Part shown: positions 1 through 12,700 of the stretch, piece by piece
How the letters are laid out: each line of letters starts with the position of its first letter
Numbering within the stretch: the first letter of the stretch is position 1
Assembly: GCA_013396635.1 (NCBI GenBank)
Contig: WBMW01005871.1
Location: forward strand, 1,848,163 to 1,912,162
Reading direction: 5' to 3'
Origin: Penelope pileata
Lineage: Eukaryota; Chordata; Aves; Galliformes; Cracidae
DNA length: 64,000 nt
Notes under the pieces: generated by a model
Seen by the model: only the letters and a program-made list of their open reading frames with translations
The model's database searches: none
What the model was told of the DNA's origin: nothing
Made by a program: the position numbers and the translations under genes

Positions 1-1827
1 CTATAATAAATTTAGTATCATGCTATCAAGGTAACTATTAGCAGCCTGGTGTTGTGATTCTGATAAGCACTCTCAGATCCCTGAGCTCGTAGAAGCTGCT
101 CAGGCCTGCAAGGCGCTTCTGTGGGCTCTTCAGATGCCACCATCAAAGCACAGGTGCACTAGGGGTATCCATCCCATCTGGCAAGGCCAGGTGCCTTGGA
201 GATGAAATTCAGCTTCACAGCAGGGGTCTGATTCTCACACACTGCAGTCTTCAACATATATCCTTTTCTGCTGGTCCTACCCTGAAGGCCCCAAAGTTGC
301 CTTTTTGTACTCTCAAAGCTCAGCATCGCTTTCTATACTTCCTCCATTTCTGCAGATGGACTGTCCCTGTCAAATCAATTCTGAAACCAACTCAAAAATA
401 ACCCAGTCACTCTGGCTTCATTTTACAGCTCTCTTCCTCGGGAGTTCATTCCAAGTCTGACACATTAAACAGTCACTTTGCACTTGGCCTACTTAAATGT
501 CTTATCATGATGATATTACATTCTCCTCCCTAAAGTCTACTAATTCACCAATTATTTTCATGAAGCAAGTGGAAAAAAAGAGCTTTTGTCTCATCTCATG
601 CAATGCTAAGTGTATTTGTGCAGAGCTGGCATTTCAGTTCCCTTTTCCCTACTATTGGTTCAAGACCTTCAGTACCATTAAACTTCGTGCCAGTATTTTT
701 GCAGAACAGTAGTGAGCAGAAAGCCTTATCTTCACATGGGTTCAGTAACAGAGTACTCTTTCCTCTCATTTAATGAAGTTTTATAATCAATGTCCCTTAC
801 ACATCATTTCTCCACACAATAATGATACTAAAAAATACCTACATAAACTTTCTGCACAATCAATGCCAGTTAAAACACCTCTGTATGCTCATAACAGAAT
901 TATGAAGGACTTATGCCAAACTACTATTAATCTCCTCTGTTACCAATTTACAACCCATTTCATTTTGCTCTAATGCTCCATACCAATCTGAGCTAGATGA
1001 TTCCAAGCAGCAATCAGATTATCAAAGGTACTTGTAAATTCAAAACATTAAGCTGAGCAGCCTTCACTGATGCTAGTTGTGTTGTACTGCCTTGGGTTGG
1101 CTGAGGAGTAGACCAACGGGCCAAGAATTCACAAGGTCTAGGAACGTTGTTTGCAAACAAATATGAATATTTATATAGAGAGAACATAAGTCCTAAGGCA
1201 ATATGATATCCACTAATGGCTAATGTACACATGGTCCATTTCTTTGTGTGCTTTAGAACACAGCTGCCTGGGTCTCTGAAGCTGTCTGCCAGGAGAGAGT
1301 GGTCATTTTCATTCTGAGGGTGTTGCATTGCTACTCTAATTACATACAGGGAAGCATGCTAAAAGAGAGCAGACTGACCTTTGTTGTACTAACACTTAAT
1401 TATTTAACCATAGCCATTTCACAATAAAGTACAGAATAAAGTTCTAATCCAATTTAAAATTTTTTCTCACTTTTACTTTTTCCCAAGCACTTTAATCATC
1501 TGCTTCTCCTGGAAGATGAAATGATGCAGGAGTAGTTATAACAGAGACAGGCAGGTATCACATCCTTTGCACCAGTCCAAAACAGACCACACAGGAAAGC
1601 TGTGAATCTACTTGATACTACTTTGTTTAATTAATTGCCTGCTGCACTTTTACAGTACAGCACTATGAAGCTAATTTCAACCTCATAAAACTATTCCGAC
1701 ATTTGAAAACAAGAAAAGTCTAAAATACTAATTTATGTGACAAACTTACACGTGTTTAATGGTTATGCCATTATTGGGTGCTGAGAGATAGTTATTCTGT
1801 TTTTGTTGTTTTATTTTTTTTTTCTAG
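1..1827 (+). other. Intron of the SDR9C-family gene (part)
   Basis: Sequence before the penultimate coding exon. I looked for the preceding exon carrying the YxxxK catalytic motif and did not find it. Apart from a pyrimidine-rich acceptor tract at about 1805-1825, I see no exon, RNA gene or clear repeat. Confidence 0.5.
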
Positions 1828-1988
1828 GAGAGAGATTCAGCATTTTGGAGTGAAAGTAAGCATTGTTGAGCACAGTTTCTTTAATGCAGAAGTTAATTCA
1901 GATATCATGGAGAGTAACCTCTTAAGACTCTGGAACAGACTGACTCCTGAGATCAGAAATTCCTATGGAGAAAAATACTTTTCTGAAT
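1828..1988 (+). CDS. SDR9C-family retinol/hydroxysteroid dehydrogenase, penultimate coding exon
   Basis: Encodes REIQHFGVKVSIVE ... LWNRLTPEIRNSYGEKYF, the segment after the catalytic YxxxK region in microsomal retinol and 3-alpha/17-beta hydroxysteroid dehydrogenases (RDH16, RDH5, HSD17B6, DHRS9). These enzymes oxidise retinol or steroids at the ER membrane. Acceptor TTTTTCTAG, donor GTAAGT. Phase joins exactly to the next exon (T + AT = Tyr). DHRS9 is the neighbour of LRP2 in mammals, but the sequence looks at least as close to RDH16/HSD17B6, so I give no symbol. Odd: the usual EPG after the IVE strand reads EHS. Upstream coding exons with the cofactor and catalytic sites are outside the window. 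Confidence 0.85.
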
Positions 1989-2007
1989 GTAAGTAGAAAA
2001 AGGACTG

Positions 2008-2348
2008 TATGAAGGCTCAGGGGAGATATCATTAATGTTTATAAATACCTGAAGGGAGAGTTCAAAGAGGATGGTAGCCTGGCTCTTCTCAGTAGTGCCC
2101 AGTGACAGGACAAGACAGGACAAACTGGAATACAAGAGGTTCTGTGTGAACATCAGGAAATAGTTTTTCTGAGCTCTGGAACGGGTTGCCCTGATTGTTT
2201 GTGGAGTCTCCCTCCTTGGAGATCATCAAAAGCCGCCTGGACATGGTCCTGGACAACCTGTGCTAGGTGGTCCAGCTTGAGCAGGGCTTTAGACAAGATG
2301 ACTTTTGGAGGTCTCTTCTGACCTCAGCCACTCTATGATTCTGTGAAT
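2008..2348 (+). mobile_element. CR1 LINE 3' fragment (plus orientation)
   Basis: Lies inside the last intron of the SDR9C-family gene. Recognisable CR1 3' consensus: 'ggttgccctgattgtttgtg', 'gagtctccctccttggagat', 'aaaagccgcctggacatggt', ending with the typical 'ctatgattctgtga' tail. It is 5'-truncated and diverged, as most avian CR1 copies are. It is non-coding and non-autonomous. Confidence 0.9.
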
Positions 2349-2810
2349 GTTTACAGGATTTCATAAACTTTAGTTAGGAACTCATTGCTGACTGTCCTGG
2401 ACTATGTGTACGGTAGATGAGGCCTGTTCTACTAGCTCCCCAAGGAGACTGGTGAGATGTGACGGCCTGCTTAGTTCCTATTTACTTAGAGGTAAGATGT
2501 CTGGAGGCAGGGGAGTTATTCCTATGATCATACATTATGTTTATGGTGTACTGATAGCTGAAAACTTTTGCTGCACTTACAGTAGAAAAGATCTGGCTCA
2601 CAATATGGGCCAGGGAGATTTCTGTTTACCTGGTTCTTAGGTGTTCTGCAGCACTTGTTGGTCACTGCTCTGCTGTAGCTATACCACTCTCAGTACTTGA
2701 GCAACCCTGATTATACATCTACAGAAGCTGTAGCAAAACCTGTAAATGAAAAGAATCCTCTCACAGGGAATGTTGCATAAATACTTTCAGGTTTATTTTC
2801 TCCTTTGCAG

Positions 2811-3061
2811 ATAGAAAAGCTCAAAGATCATCAGTGAAAAGACTGTGTGACTCTGATATTTCTAAGGTCATAAAATGCACGGAACATGCCCTGATAGCAA
2901 AGTACCCCAGGACACGATACGGAGCTGGATGGGATGCAAAGTTCTTTTGGCTGTTTCTTTCCTATGCCCCAAGCTGTTTATCTGACATGCTGCTCCGCAC
3001 GATAGTTCCAGCTCCAGCAGCAAGTGGGAGTTCAGTCCCTACAGTTCTAATCAACATTTAG
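2811..3061 (+). CDS. SDR9C-family retinol/hydroxysteroid dehydrogenase, last coding exon
   Basis: Acceptor TCCTTTGCAG; stop TAG at 3059-3061. Encodes the C-terminal third: CTEHALIAKYPRTRYGAGWD, the substrate-loop and dimer segment of SDR9C enzymes, then AKFFWLFLSYAPSCLSDMLL, a hydrophobic C-terminal membrane-associated part. The last residues (about 12 after VPAPA) are longer than the usual short ending. Transcription runs toward LRP2, so the two genes converge tail to tail. Family certain, exact orthologue open. Confidence 0.87.
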
Positions 3062-3340
3062 TATTAATCCAGTATCAACTCTATGGAAATAACTGCTAAC
3101 CCTCTCAAAAACAGTTGTCCTCCTCTTTGCCAGTTACTAGACTGCTTTAATTCCGTTCAGAAAACACTTGTTTTTCCTGCTTACCTGGAACTTATGGTTG
3201 TAGATAAGACTTGTGAATCTCCCATGCTTTTTTGTTCTCAGAAGTGATGTATCTGTAGTATCTGCATTCATACAACATTCAGCTATAAATCTGGTTAATA
3301 CTACTTACCCAATAAAACATTCGGTGTTTTTCTTATTTAA
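3062..3340 (+). other. 3' UTR of the SDR9C-family gene (probable)
   Basis: Follows the stop codon. A single AATAAA at 3311-3316 is the likely poly(A) signal, so the transcript would end near 3330-3340. There is no coding potential here. Confidence 0.6.
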
Positions 3341-5249
3341 AAAGAATCTATTTTTCAGGTAGACTTTATCAACATATAGGTTTCTAGTGAATTTAAAGGA
3401 AAAAAAAGCGACACTGATCTTTCAGAACATCCGTCTTATGCACGTACCTTACAGAACGTATTTACTCAGAATTAATCATCTATTTCATGGGGTTTGGTCA
3501 CGGTCACATTCAGGAGTTGCTAGAGTTCACAAGCTTCTGAACACAAGACATCAAATCAGATAATAACAAAGCCCAGCTATTGCAACATATTCCAAAAATT
3601 ACAATTGCAGTATTTAACCATATCTATCACCTGACTATTCAGCTGTGTAGAGATAAAACAAACTGTTTTAAAGGCATGAACTTACAGAGAAAGTCAGAAC
3701 TAAATTGTCCCCTATTACTATTCAAACAGAACAATACTTGTATTTTTAATACCTATTCCTAATACTAATATAGCTTATTGGGGGAAATATTAAAATTAAT
3801 ATATATTTACATCTATTTTGTCCTCAATGTACTTCACAAGTTAAAAGGATTATTATTTCAGTCATCAGATGAAACAGGTCATTAGCGCATGCTACAGCCA
3901 ATTAGTCTGAATGTACAAAGAGTGCGTTCAGAATGGTAAAGCAGCACTTGAAATTACTGTGCCTCATGTATACTGTTTCTATCTGCTAAGCTAAGGCCAG
4001 AGGCTGACATGCTGGTGTTCCTGAAGATTTGAAAATTGAAGGGGTAAAGGTTTTATTTGCTAAAGATCTGCGTTGGTGATTAATCATTAATGTGCAATTC
4101 AATTAAGCTTACAAAAATATCATGTAGAGGTCAGAGCACCAAATGTAAGAAAAGCAGTTTCATCACTCTGTGTGTGGATGTGTGTGTGCTGCGGGTGGGA
4201 GGGCATGTGCAAAAAGGGACAGAACATAAAAATGGTTTAGCACTGTTTAAGTATCTCATTGAGGTTCTATTCTCTAGCAAATGGTTTCAAGAAGAAATTT
4301 ATTTTACTTCATTGCATGACAAATAACTGCAGAATTACAGCTCTCTTTGCCTGGCCTGACAGCTGTAGAGGGAATGTATATCGAAAAAATTTAACTTTTG
4401 CATGTATCAGCCCTACAGCGGCCAATTAGAGAGAGGCGCTGAAAACTCTAAAGATCAGGCCTCGTGAAAAATAATAAAAGTGGAAAATGAAGTTAGGAAG
4501 AAAATCTAAAGATTCTGTTGAAAAAAGTACCAAAAAAAAATTTACCTGCTCAGAAAGTTACATTGTGATACACTGCTGAGATGAAGAGGCCTAGTTAAAG
4601 CTTAGGAATCCTTTGCCATCAAATACATTAAATAAGCAAATTTTCATACTACCTACCTAATTCAGTGTCCCAAGAACGGTCTTCTTCCACGTCTGAAAAG
4701 TTATAATTCTTAGAGGGGAAAAAAAAACACCCTGTGATACATGGCTGACATATTAGCAGCTGGAGGTAAGTCTTGTGAAAATGCTGTCTCTGTCTTCTCT
4801 CTTTAAAATGCATTGAGGGATTACGAATCCTTCTTTAAGAACAGCAACCTGCCTTTAAAAGGAATTCTTTCTCAGACCTTTTCAGAGACGCATTTGTTGT
4901 GTTCCAGATCCTAAGGAATTTTCTACATTAAAGCAGTCAGACATAAAAGTTTAACAGATTAATATTTTGATCGCTTATGTCCATACTACCTTAATAATTG
5001 GTCTTCTACAATCAATTTTAAGATTCTCCTGTTTCAAGGGCCAGTTTATTTAATCTTTGTAATGGGGCACTTTTCACACAGTGAGAAAATATTAGTGATT
5101 TTATATCAAAAACTTTAAATAGTTGTGTAAAGTAGTACGCTGTTCTTACTTGAATTTATCTAAAGCAAAGTTGTTTTTATCTCAGAGTGCACTGAAGTCT
5201 CCACACTGGCAAAGTACATGCAGCATTGACAAAAAATTATGGAATAGGG
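3341..5249. other. Intergenic interval between convergent genes
   Basis: Short AT-rich spacer between the two predicted poly(A) sites. There are only short unsupported reading frames. I see no RNA gene or repeat except a small GT-rich patch near 4170-4200. Confidence 0.5.
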
Positions 5250-6586
5250 ATATGATAAAATAATACATTTATTAAATTTATTCAGCAGCATCATTTTCCA
5301 GTAGTCTTTTCTAATCAAAGTACATTACAAAATAATTAGAAGCATCCTAATTAGAAATAGTATATATTTCGAGAACTTAGACATAAAACAATCAAATAGC
5401 AAAAGTCTCACTGATTTTAATTTAGGAATCTTTAAATTATATGAGTAGCTAGTCAGGAATGCTACATGTTCCTGTAGTGGTTTCTTCAAATAGTTCATAT
5501 TGTGGAAAATACCTAGGCTAATTAATAGAAAAACTGGTAAGACATACTGTATATTCTGAGAGTAGGTTATGGAAATAAGCAGAATAACTACAAAGACTGC
5601 ATTAGTAGAAATTGTTTCCCTTTCTATTAATGTCCACCTCAGGAAATAAATAGTCAATAAAATTAAATTTTCACATTAAAAAACCTGAATCATTTCTTAA
5701 ATGAAGTAGTATCTTTTGTATTTTGCTGTTTGGAAATAAGCTGTTATAGAAATCTAGCTACTTCATTTAATAGTACAAATAACTTCCAGAGTCTCCAGCT
5801 AAGAACAGATCTATTCCACTGATGAACAGGAGAGAATCTCATTAAATTAAGTACTCGTGACACTAAAATCTAAATATATCAAATCTTTTTAAGAACATTA
5901 TTAACAGAATGGTTTTAATTGGAACCTCGAAGAAAAGTATGTCTTACGGGTTGAGAGGAAATTGTTTTATCCCAGGCAGTTAAAATATTGTAAAACAACA
6001 TTTTGCACAGATAACTATTCAGCATAATGATGCTGCATTGACTTTTCCATCTTTTGTTTAACGCAAGATAAACAGAGACACTAATTTCTCCATCCAGTAG
6101 AAGATAAAAAATAGGTGGTAAAGATGCCCAGAGCACCAGTAGAAGTTTTAAAAGGTACTGTTATAAACATATACTCAAAAGATCCTGTAAATCAGTAATG
6201 CTCCTATACTCACCTTGTTTGTGTTTTTATTTAAGCCTCTGTGTAATGAATTTACCCCTAAAGATGCAACCAATTCCATACAGATTTCTACTCACAACAA
6301 ACAAGATAATCTTTGAAAAATTTACAAATGTACAATATATTTATAACATTACTTTCAGACAGCTTCAGTGCAAAGATATACATATAGTACATCATGATAA
6401 TTGTTCATAAAAATAGCAATTGGCATTTGTCAAAAAACAAGGCATAGTTTCAACATACATCTCCAGCCACTGACTAAAAGATGTATACATTTTTATAAAG
6501 CATTTGAATGTGAACCTTACTTTTCTGTTTATAAAAAATATATGTGCAAATGGATGTGTCTCATTTTCCCTAAATCAATTACCTAT
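5250..6586 (-). other. LRP2: LRP2 3' untranslated region (probable extent)
   Basis: AT-rich sequence after the stop codon with no long conserved frame. On the minus strand two AATAAA hexamers lie close together (plus 5277-5282 and 5268-5273), which I take as the likely poly(A) signals. The end near 5250 is inferred; earlier sites are possible. Confidence 0.55.
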
Positions 6587-6748
6587 TTATACAACAGAGT
6601 CCTCTTTTACAAGATTGGCGGTGTCTTTAAATGTATCCTCTGTTGCTGTATAAGCTAATGGCTGATCTCTCTTCAGAGTAATCTTGGGAGGCAGTGAAGG
6701 AGAGGAAGGAGGGACATTTTCTGTGTCCTGTTTCTGTTCCTTTTCCAT
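6587..6748 (-). CDS. LRP2: LRP2 exon W49: C-terminal tail and stop codon
   Basis: Residues 2907-2959, stop TAA at 6587-6589. Pro/Ser-rich segment (VPPSSPSLPPK) where mammals have PPPSP, then the highly conserved YTATEDTFKDTANLVKEDS. It ends in SVV, which still fits a class I PDZ ligand (Ser at -2, Val at 0). Acceptor TTTTTCAG. Coding continues directly into the 3' UTR. Confidence 0.97.
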   Translation of the reverse strand: MEKEQKQDTENVPPSSPSLPPKITLKRDQPLAYTATEDTFKDTANLVKEDSVV

Positions 6749-9700
6749 CTGAAAAAGTAATCATAAAATCCAAGTTTACAATCTAATATACAAAACATTT
6801 AAACCTTAACTTTTAGAAATGTTAACTAAACATCCAAATATTTTGTTAAAGTATACATTACTTCTGCAAATCACCACCTAACAAAAGTCAAATGCTAATT
6901 CCACCTCAGAAGGTACAGCTGAAGAAATACACTACTCCAAACTTACTCCACACACTGGGATGTCTTTTTTAATGGTTATTGTCAGGAGTGACTTGATTTG
7001 TCTATATGTACACACGTGAATCTAGATAACACTGGCACTGCTACTGTTTGCAAATCATTAGGCTTATTAGATTTGGGGAAATAGATCTTTGGCTTTCTGA
7101 ACTCTCTCACCTTGTTCAGGCATTAAAAACCTAAATTCACCACAGAAGGCAGCTAACTTTTAGTCACATGACGGTGGGACTGAGGTTCTTAAGTCACTTA
7201 GGCCTTTTGGAAATTCTTAACTGTAAGATGAAAAGCTGCAATTACTGCCTCAAGTCAGTAGAACTCAAAGCCTTCATTCCCAGCCATGGGAGAATTCCTC
7301 CAGCACACATCAGCTGGCATAACATCTTAAAAGAAACATTTCCTCTGACTGCATGGATAGAAAAACTAGTGCTTTTATGGAAGCAGGGCTGCAGTACACA
7401 AAGATACTGAGTTTTTGTGCAGTGCTGAATCTAGGACTAAGAGGGCACTGGACACTTTAATCCCAGTTGAAGTACAACCACCTTTTGCTTATGTTGGGAC
7501 TTTGAGCTGTACCAGAATGCACTTGCAAGCAGAAACCAGCACATGAGATCCTGGAGCAGGAGTTGGCTACCATGCTTAGGCTGGGAAAGCTGAGAGCCTG
7601 GCAGGGCAGCTGTGCAGCCTGAGCTGGGTGCCTGCTGAGCACCTCATTCTGGACAAGGATTGATAATTTTTCTGAAAACCACATCAGTACCATCTTGACC
7701 TGGACAGGAATTTCTGTGCTGGTTCACTTAGCAACAGAATTCACCCATATCCTTTATCATCTAAAAGCAGAAACAAAGTCCAGCAGTACTTAAGCTGAAA
7801 AATAGCATTATACAATATTAAGCAATACCTCCGCATATATTGGGTTTTCAAAATTAGTGTTTTGTTTCATTTTTCTCTTGAAGAAACTCCACTTTGATTC
7901 CTGAAATATAAAAATTATTAGAGCTTTACACATTTTTCTTACAATTTCTCAGCAAGATGTCAGCACAGTTGGTGGGTTTCACCCGGATTGACTGCTAACC
8001 CGGTGATTTCAGCTGGATGTTCTCACACTGCCATGCTGTGATTTTAATCAATTGCACTCCTTAAAATATTTCAATGCCTGCTCAAGTTTCTGTGGTTTCT
8101 GGCCACCTTTAACATGATAAACCATACATGCAGGAGAAAAGGTGAATGGTCTAGAACCTTTTGTTCTTGCAGGTGGCAGTATGAGTCTTGTTTATCTGAG
8201 TGCTTCAGAGACTCGTCACAAAAACTGAGAGGCCACAAATACTTGAAATGGTCATTTATACCACAATTTTATAGGGAGCTTCTACTTTCTCCCTTGACAG
8301 TCAGCCTCACTACATTATCCTACAGATGCTTCTAGCAAAGGAAAAAGATAAATTCCGTTTTTTATTATCAAATTATACTTCAGTGTTCCAGGCTACCTCT
8401 TTAAATACTGTACCATGTTCTTCAAATGATCTGTCATTTAGACCACTTGGAGCTTTACTACTGACTGTGTTTATCTACTTGAAAGAGCACCAAGACCTCA
8501 AATAAAATGAGAGCTCCATTTTACAAGGCATCTTCCCATAGAAATGTACGTTTTAAATATGATAAAAGGTAGGAAGGGGAAAAAAAGTCACATAATGTGC
8601 CCACTGTAATTCAGCAGACACCAATAAATGGATTAAGCAAAGGGACCCAACTTTCTTCTCTGCAAGATAGGCCAGAATGCACTAAAAGTGACTAAATTAA
8701 TTCATGGAAGCTTATCATTCCACACAAACTAAAAAAAAATAAAAAAATAAAAATAAAAAATAAAAAAAATCAAAGTGTCAAAAAACTGTCCTGAAAACAA
8801 CACAAGAGCTATTACTGAAGAACACAAAAATACAATAGCAGGTTGACAGAGCTGTCATTTCAAAGCTCATCAGAGGTGGTTTTTAATGCATAGTGTGTGA
8901 AGATAGTCCTGCAAACAAGACGCCATCAGCTCATGCAGATGGATTTTAAGGCATAAAAATTTATCTTTTGTGAATCATGAATAATCTAGATGAGGCAATA
9001 CTTTGATCTTGCTTGCTGAAGTGTCCTGTAAGAACACATGCTTTAAATATCCTTTCTAGTAATTTTAAATATGGATAAAATTACTAATAAGTACTTTTTA
9101 AAAAGTGATGACAGTATACTCTGACTAAATGTCTTATTTCAATTTTCAGTACTAAAAAGAACTAGGTTTTCACTGCTTTAAATAAATATATACTTTTTCT
9201 TGGGTTTTCTTTTCATATATTATAGAAAAAAATATACCCTTCTGCTTCTGTCAAGGTACGGGGGTTTTAATATAATTGTTAAAAGTCCAAAATAAAACCT
9301 TAGTTATAACCATTTTTGTTGGGTGAAATGACAATTTAAGGACAATTTTCAGACTGGTATCTGCCCTCAAAATGGAGCACAGCAGACAGTGAAAGGTAAT
9401 CCTTTCATCTTCAAAATATCTCGGTGAGCCAGCCAAGGATTTTACTGTCAACAGATCCTTACTGTGTGCCTCCGGCCATTCTGTACTTGCATTCCTTCCC
9501 TTTCTCTTCCTGACCAGCTTGAAAATCATGTAAATATGGCCTGGTTAGTTCCACTTGATGCAGATCATTTGCCAATTCCATGGCAATATTTAAACAGAGT
9601 AGAAACTCTGCTGCAATTTCCTTAAAGATTCGATTCTCTGATTTAGAGCACAAAGCAGACAAGAAAGCCTAGAACATGTATGTATACTACCTGAGGTGTG

Positions 9701-12700
9701 TCTGTACTCTGAGGAGGTTCCTTTGGACTAGCAGATACTACAGAGGCATACACAGGATTTTCAAAATTTTCATTTTCCTTACTACCAGCTGCTGTTACCT
9801 GTAGGAGAAAAAAACAATTCAACTTTCTTCAAAGAAGAAAAGCAAGTTGCAAGGAAAATGAAAGGTGAAAGGCAAGCCTAAGTTCCTCTTACCTGTGTTG
9901 GCTGAACAACTGTAACTGTACTGGCTCCACTGGCTCCATTATCTCTGGTTGCATACATTGGATTTTCAAATGTGATTGGCTGTTTCCCTGACTCTACTGC
10001 AAAGTTTTCATTCTACAAAGGAAAAAAAAAAAGCCAGTAACTCCAGCACAGTAAACACCTTCACCTTCATAGGAATGACTTCCTAGTCCAGTTCTTCATT
10101 TCAGGGAAACATCCATGTCTACTTTCACATCGGGTTAGACAAAATCTAGCATCTATTGAAAGTATAACGTTAGTTTACTATATATTATTTTACGCTTTGA
10201 TTTAGCAGCCTGGATCACTGAGTGTTTCAGTATTACTCTGACACCTAGCTAAAAAAAAAAAAAAATGTACAGTTGAGTAATTGACTCAAAGTAATTTATG
10301 ATGAGGAAAGATGACTTCCATAAATCACACCTTCAACAGGGAAGAAGTATCAAAAGAAGCGTAATTCAAAAATAAATATTTCATTTTAGAGGCTTCAGAC
10401 TGACACGCAAATTAACAAGCAGTACCTGAAGTATAAAAGAACAGGATTAATTCATTTTCTCCCAGCAGAGAGATTTCTGCAGAAAGCAGAAATGCATCCC
10501 CTTAGTTTATAACATAAGGGTTATGACAGAAATACATTTTTTAGCATAATTATGCATTTCTTATTATAAATTAAAACTTTGCCATGCACAAACGTGGATA
10601 GCAGCTACTTTACACATGCTGTGTCAAACTCTGAGCTGTGGCTAAGATGCTTACAACAGGTGGGGAAATATGCTGACATGAACACTTTGTAAGAAAATAT
10701 TTAGTACCACGTAGACATAGCCACCAAGGGCTAGTCAGTCAAAGCATTAACAGTTACTGCAGGTAATGAAAACAGTACAAAATCCTACCCAAAGCAAAGC
10801 CTATCCAAAAGGCTCACTTAACCTGCTCCTTGTCACAGCCCCATCACAGGGATAGCAGGGAATAAAATGAGAAGAGTACTTCAGCAAGTTCTTTAGTCTG
10901 CCTCCTTTCTACAAGCAACTGCCTCACAGCAAAAAGATTCACGCTTGTCCGATGTGAGTGTACCTCTGCCACACAGCTGGCTCCCTCCATTTAGCCTAGC
11001 TTGTCTAGGAACAGCAACACTGAAACGTGTCCCTCCAACATCGACTTATGCATAAGTGAGGTTAAAAGTTTAGGAAGTATAACTTACAACTCTTTGCTGC
11101 CATAAGCGAAACCCTTTCAATTTTTTCCTGGTAAAGTACACAACATTTGTTTGCAATCTGAATATATAGGGTGCATTAATACCACTTAAGTAGAAATAGC
11201 TTGTATCCAGACGTGAATGTTACTAGCAATGTAAAAAGCTGGATTTCAGTGTATGTCAATAGTAGGCCAGAAAAATGGAAAGTACCATGAAGTTTTTCTG
11301 TGCACGGAAAAGAATTGATGTGATAGTCAAGCCTAAAGTTATTTTCTCACTATTTACTGAAATATTCATGTGGTTGTTTCATCACAAAAGCTGCTTAGTT
11401 TTAACAATGTGCTTCTTTGTCTGGAAAGGGGTCATATACAGATAGTACGAGCTTGTCCTCACTAACTGCTTCATTTCATATTAATTTATAGCTGGTTAAG
11501 TTTGAAATTTATCTTTAAAAGTTGAGGGAGTTTCCAATGAATACTTTGCAGCAAGTGCTTATTATTCAAGCATACTAAAGATTTGTTTTGTAGAAATAAA
11601 AGTGTTTTGAACATTGTACTTATTGTGGTAAACTGGGGAATATTCCATAGAAAGACTATATAGCATAGGAAACAAGAATGTGCTGTTTATAAGATACACA
11701 TAACAAAACATGGATGAAATAAGAGTTACACTTGACAGTGTCCCCAGAATTACTAAACCGAATTTGCTTAAGCTTGCTAAAATAAGAAACAGTGCAAGTT
11801 TACAATTTGCTGTGCTAAGTAGTATATCCTGTGTTTAGGCCTGAGTTTTACCTCCGAATTTTCCAACGCACACACAATCTGAATTTGAAAACTACACATT
11901 TACCTGTTCTACAGAATACAAAGGCCCTCAAGAAATTTCTTCTTGCAATATTTTTATTTGTCTAGTTCATTCACTGTATACACCCAGAATATGTTGAAAT
12001 AGTAAAGCAGGTAACTGACTTAATTTCCACCATATAAATCTTGAGAAATGACAGTCACATTATTTTGAACAACAGCCTGCATTTGTCCTTGCTTTCAATT
12101 TACAAAAATCTATTTCAGAAAATTATCTTTCAAAATTTACTTATTTTTCTAGAACACATTTGTCATCTCACTGTTTTTTACACAAGACTTCCCTCTGTCA
12201 ACTAAAAATGACATTAAAAGAACTCAATTGAAAAAAATATATATAGATCTCAGAATTAAATCTTACCATCTGCATTGCTCTGTCTATAGCAGAGTCTCCC
12301 CCAAAAACAGAGCCTCCTATGTCCATGCTCACATCTGCACCAGATCGGAAAGTTACCCCATTGCCATTTTCAGTAGATTTTACAAGACTGCTTAAACTAC
12401 AAAAAAAAAAAAAAAAAAAAAAAAAAATTACACTGAAAGGAAGCTTATAAAAAAGCTTTTTCTAGTTGTTTTTCTAAGCACAGTTATCAAGAAGTTACAT
12501 TTTGACTACTCTTACTTCAGTGTTGATTTACAGACAAATGTATAAATTCACTCAGAAGTTCAAATTAATTGAAACTGATAAAAAATGAAGCTGCAATGGC
12601 GTATGATTTGGATATAATAACAACAGTACATTTACTGAAAACATTTATGCATCCATATCATGAAGATACCTACAGGACACTTTTTCATGGATGCAGATTT

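Noticed and set aside
2404..2640. 78-codon plus-strand frame between the dehydrogenase exons
   Set aside because: It lies within the intron; the coding phases of the flanking exons join without it, and it shows no SDR motif.
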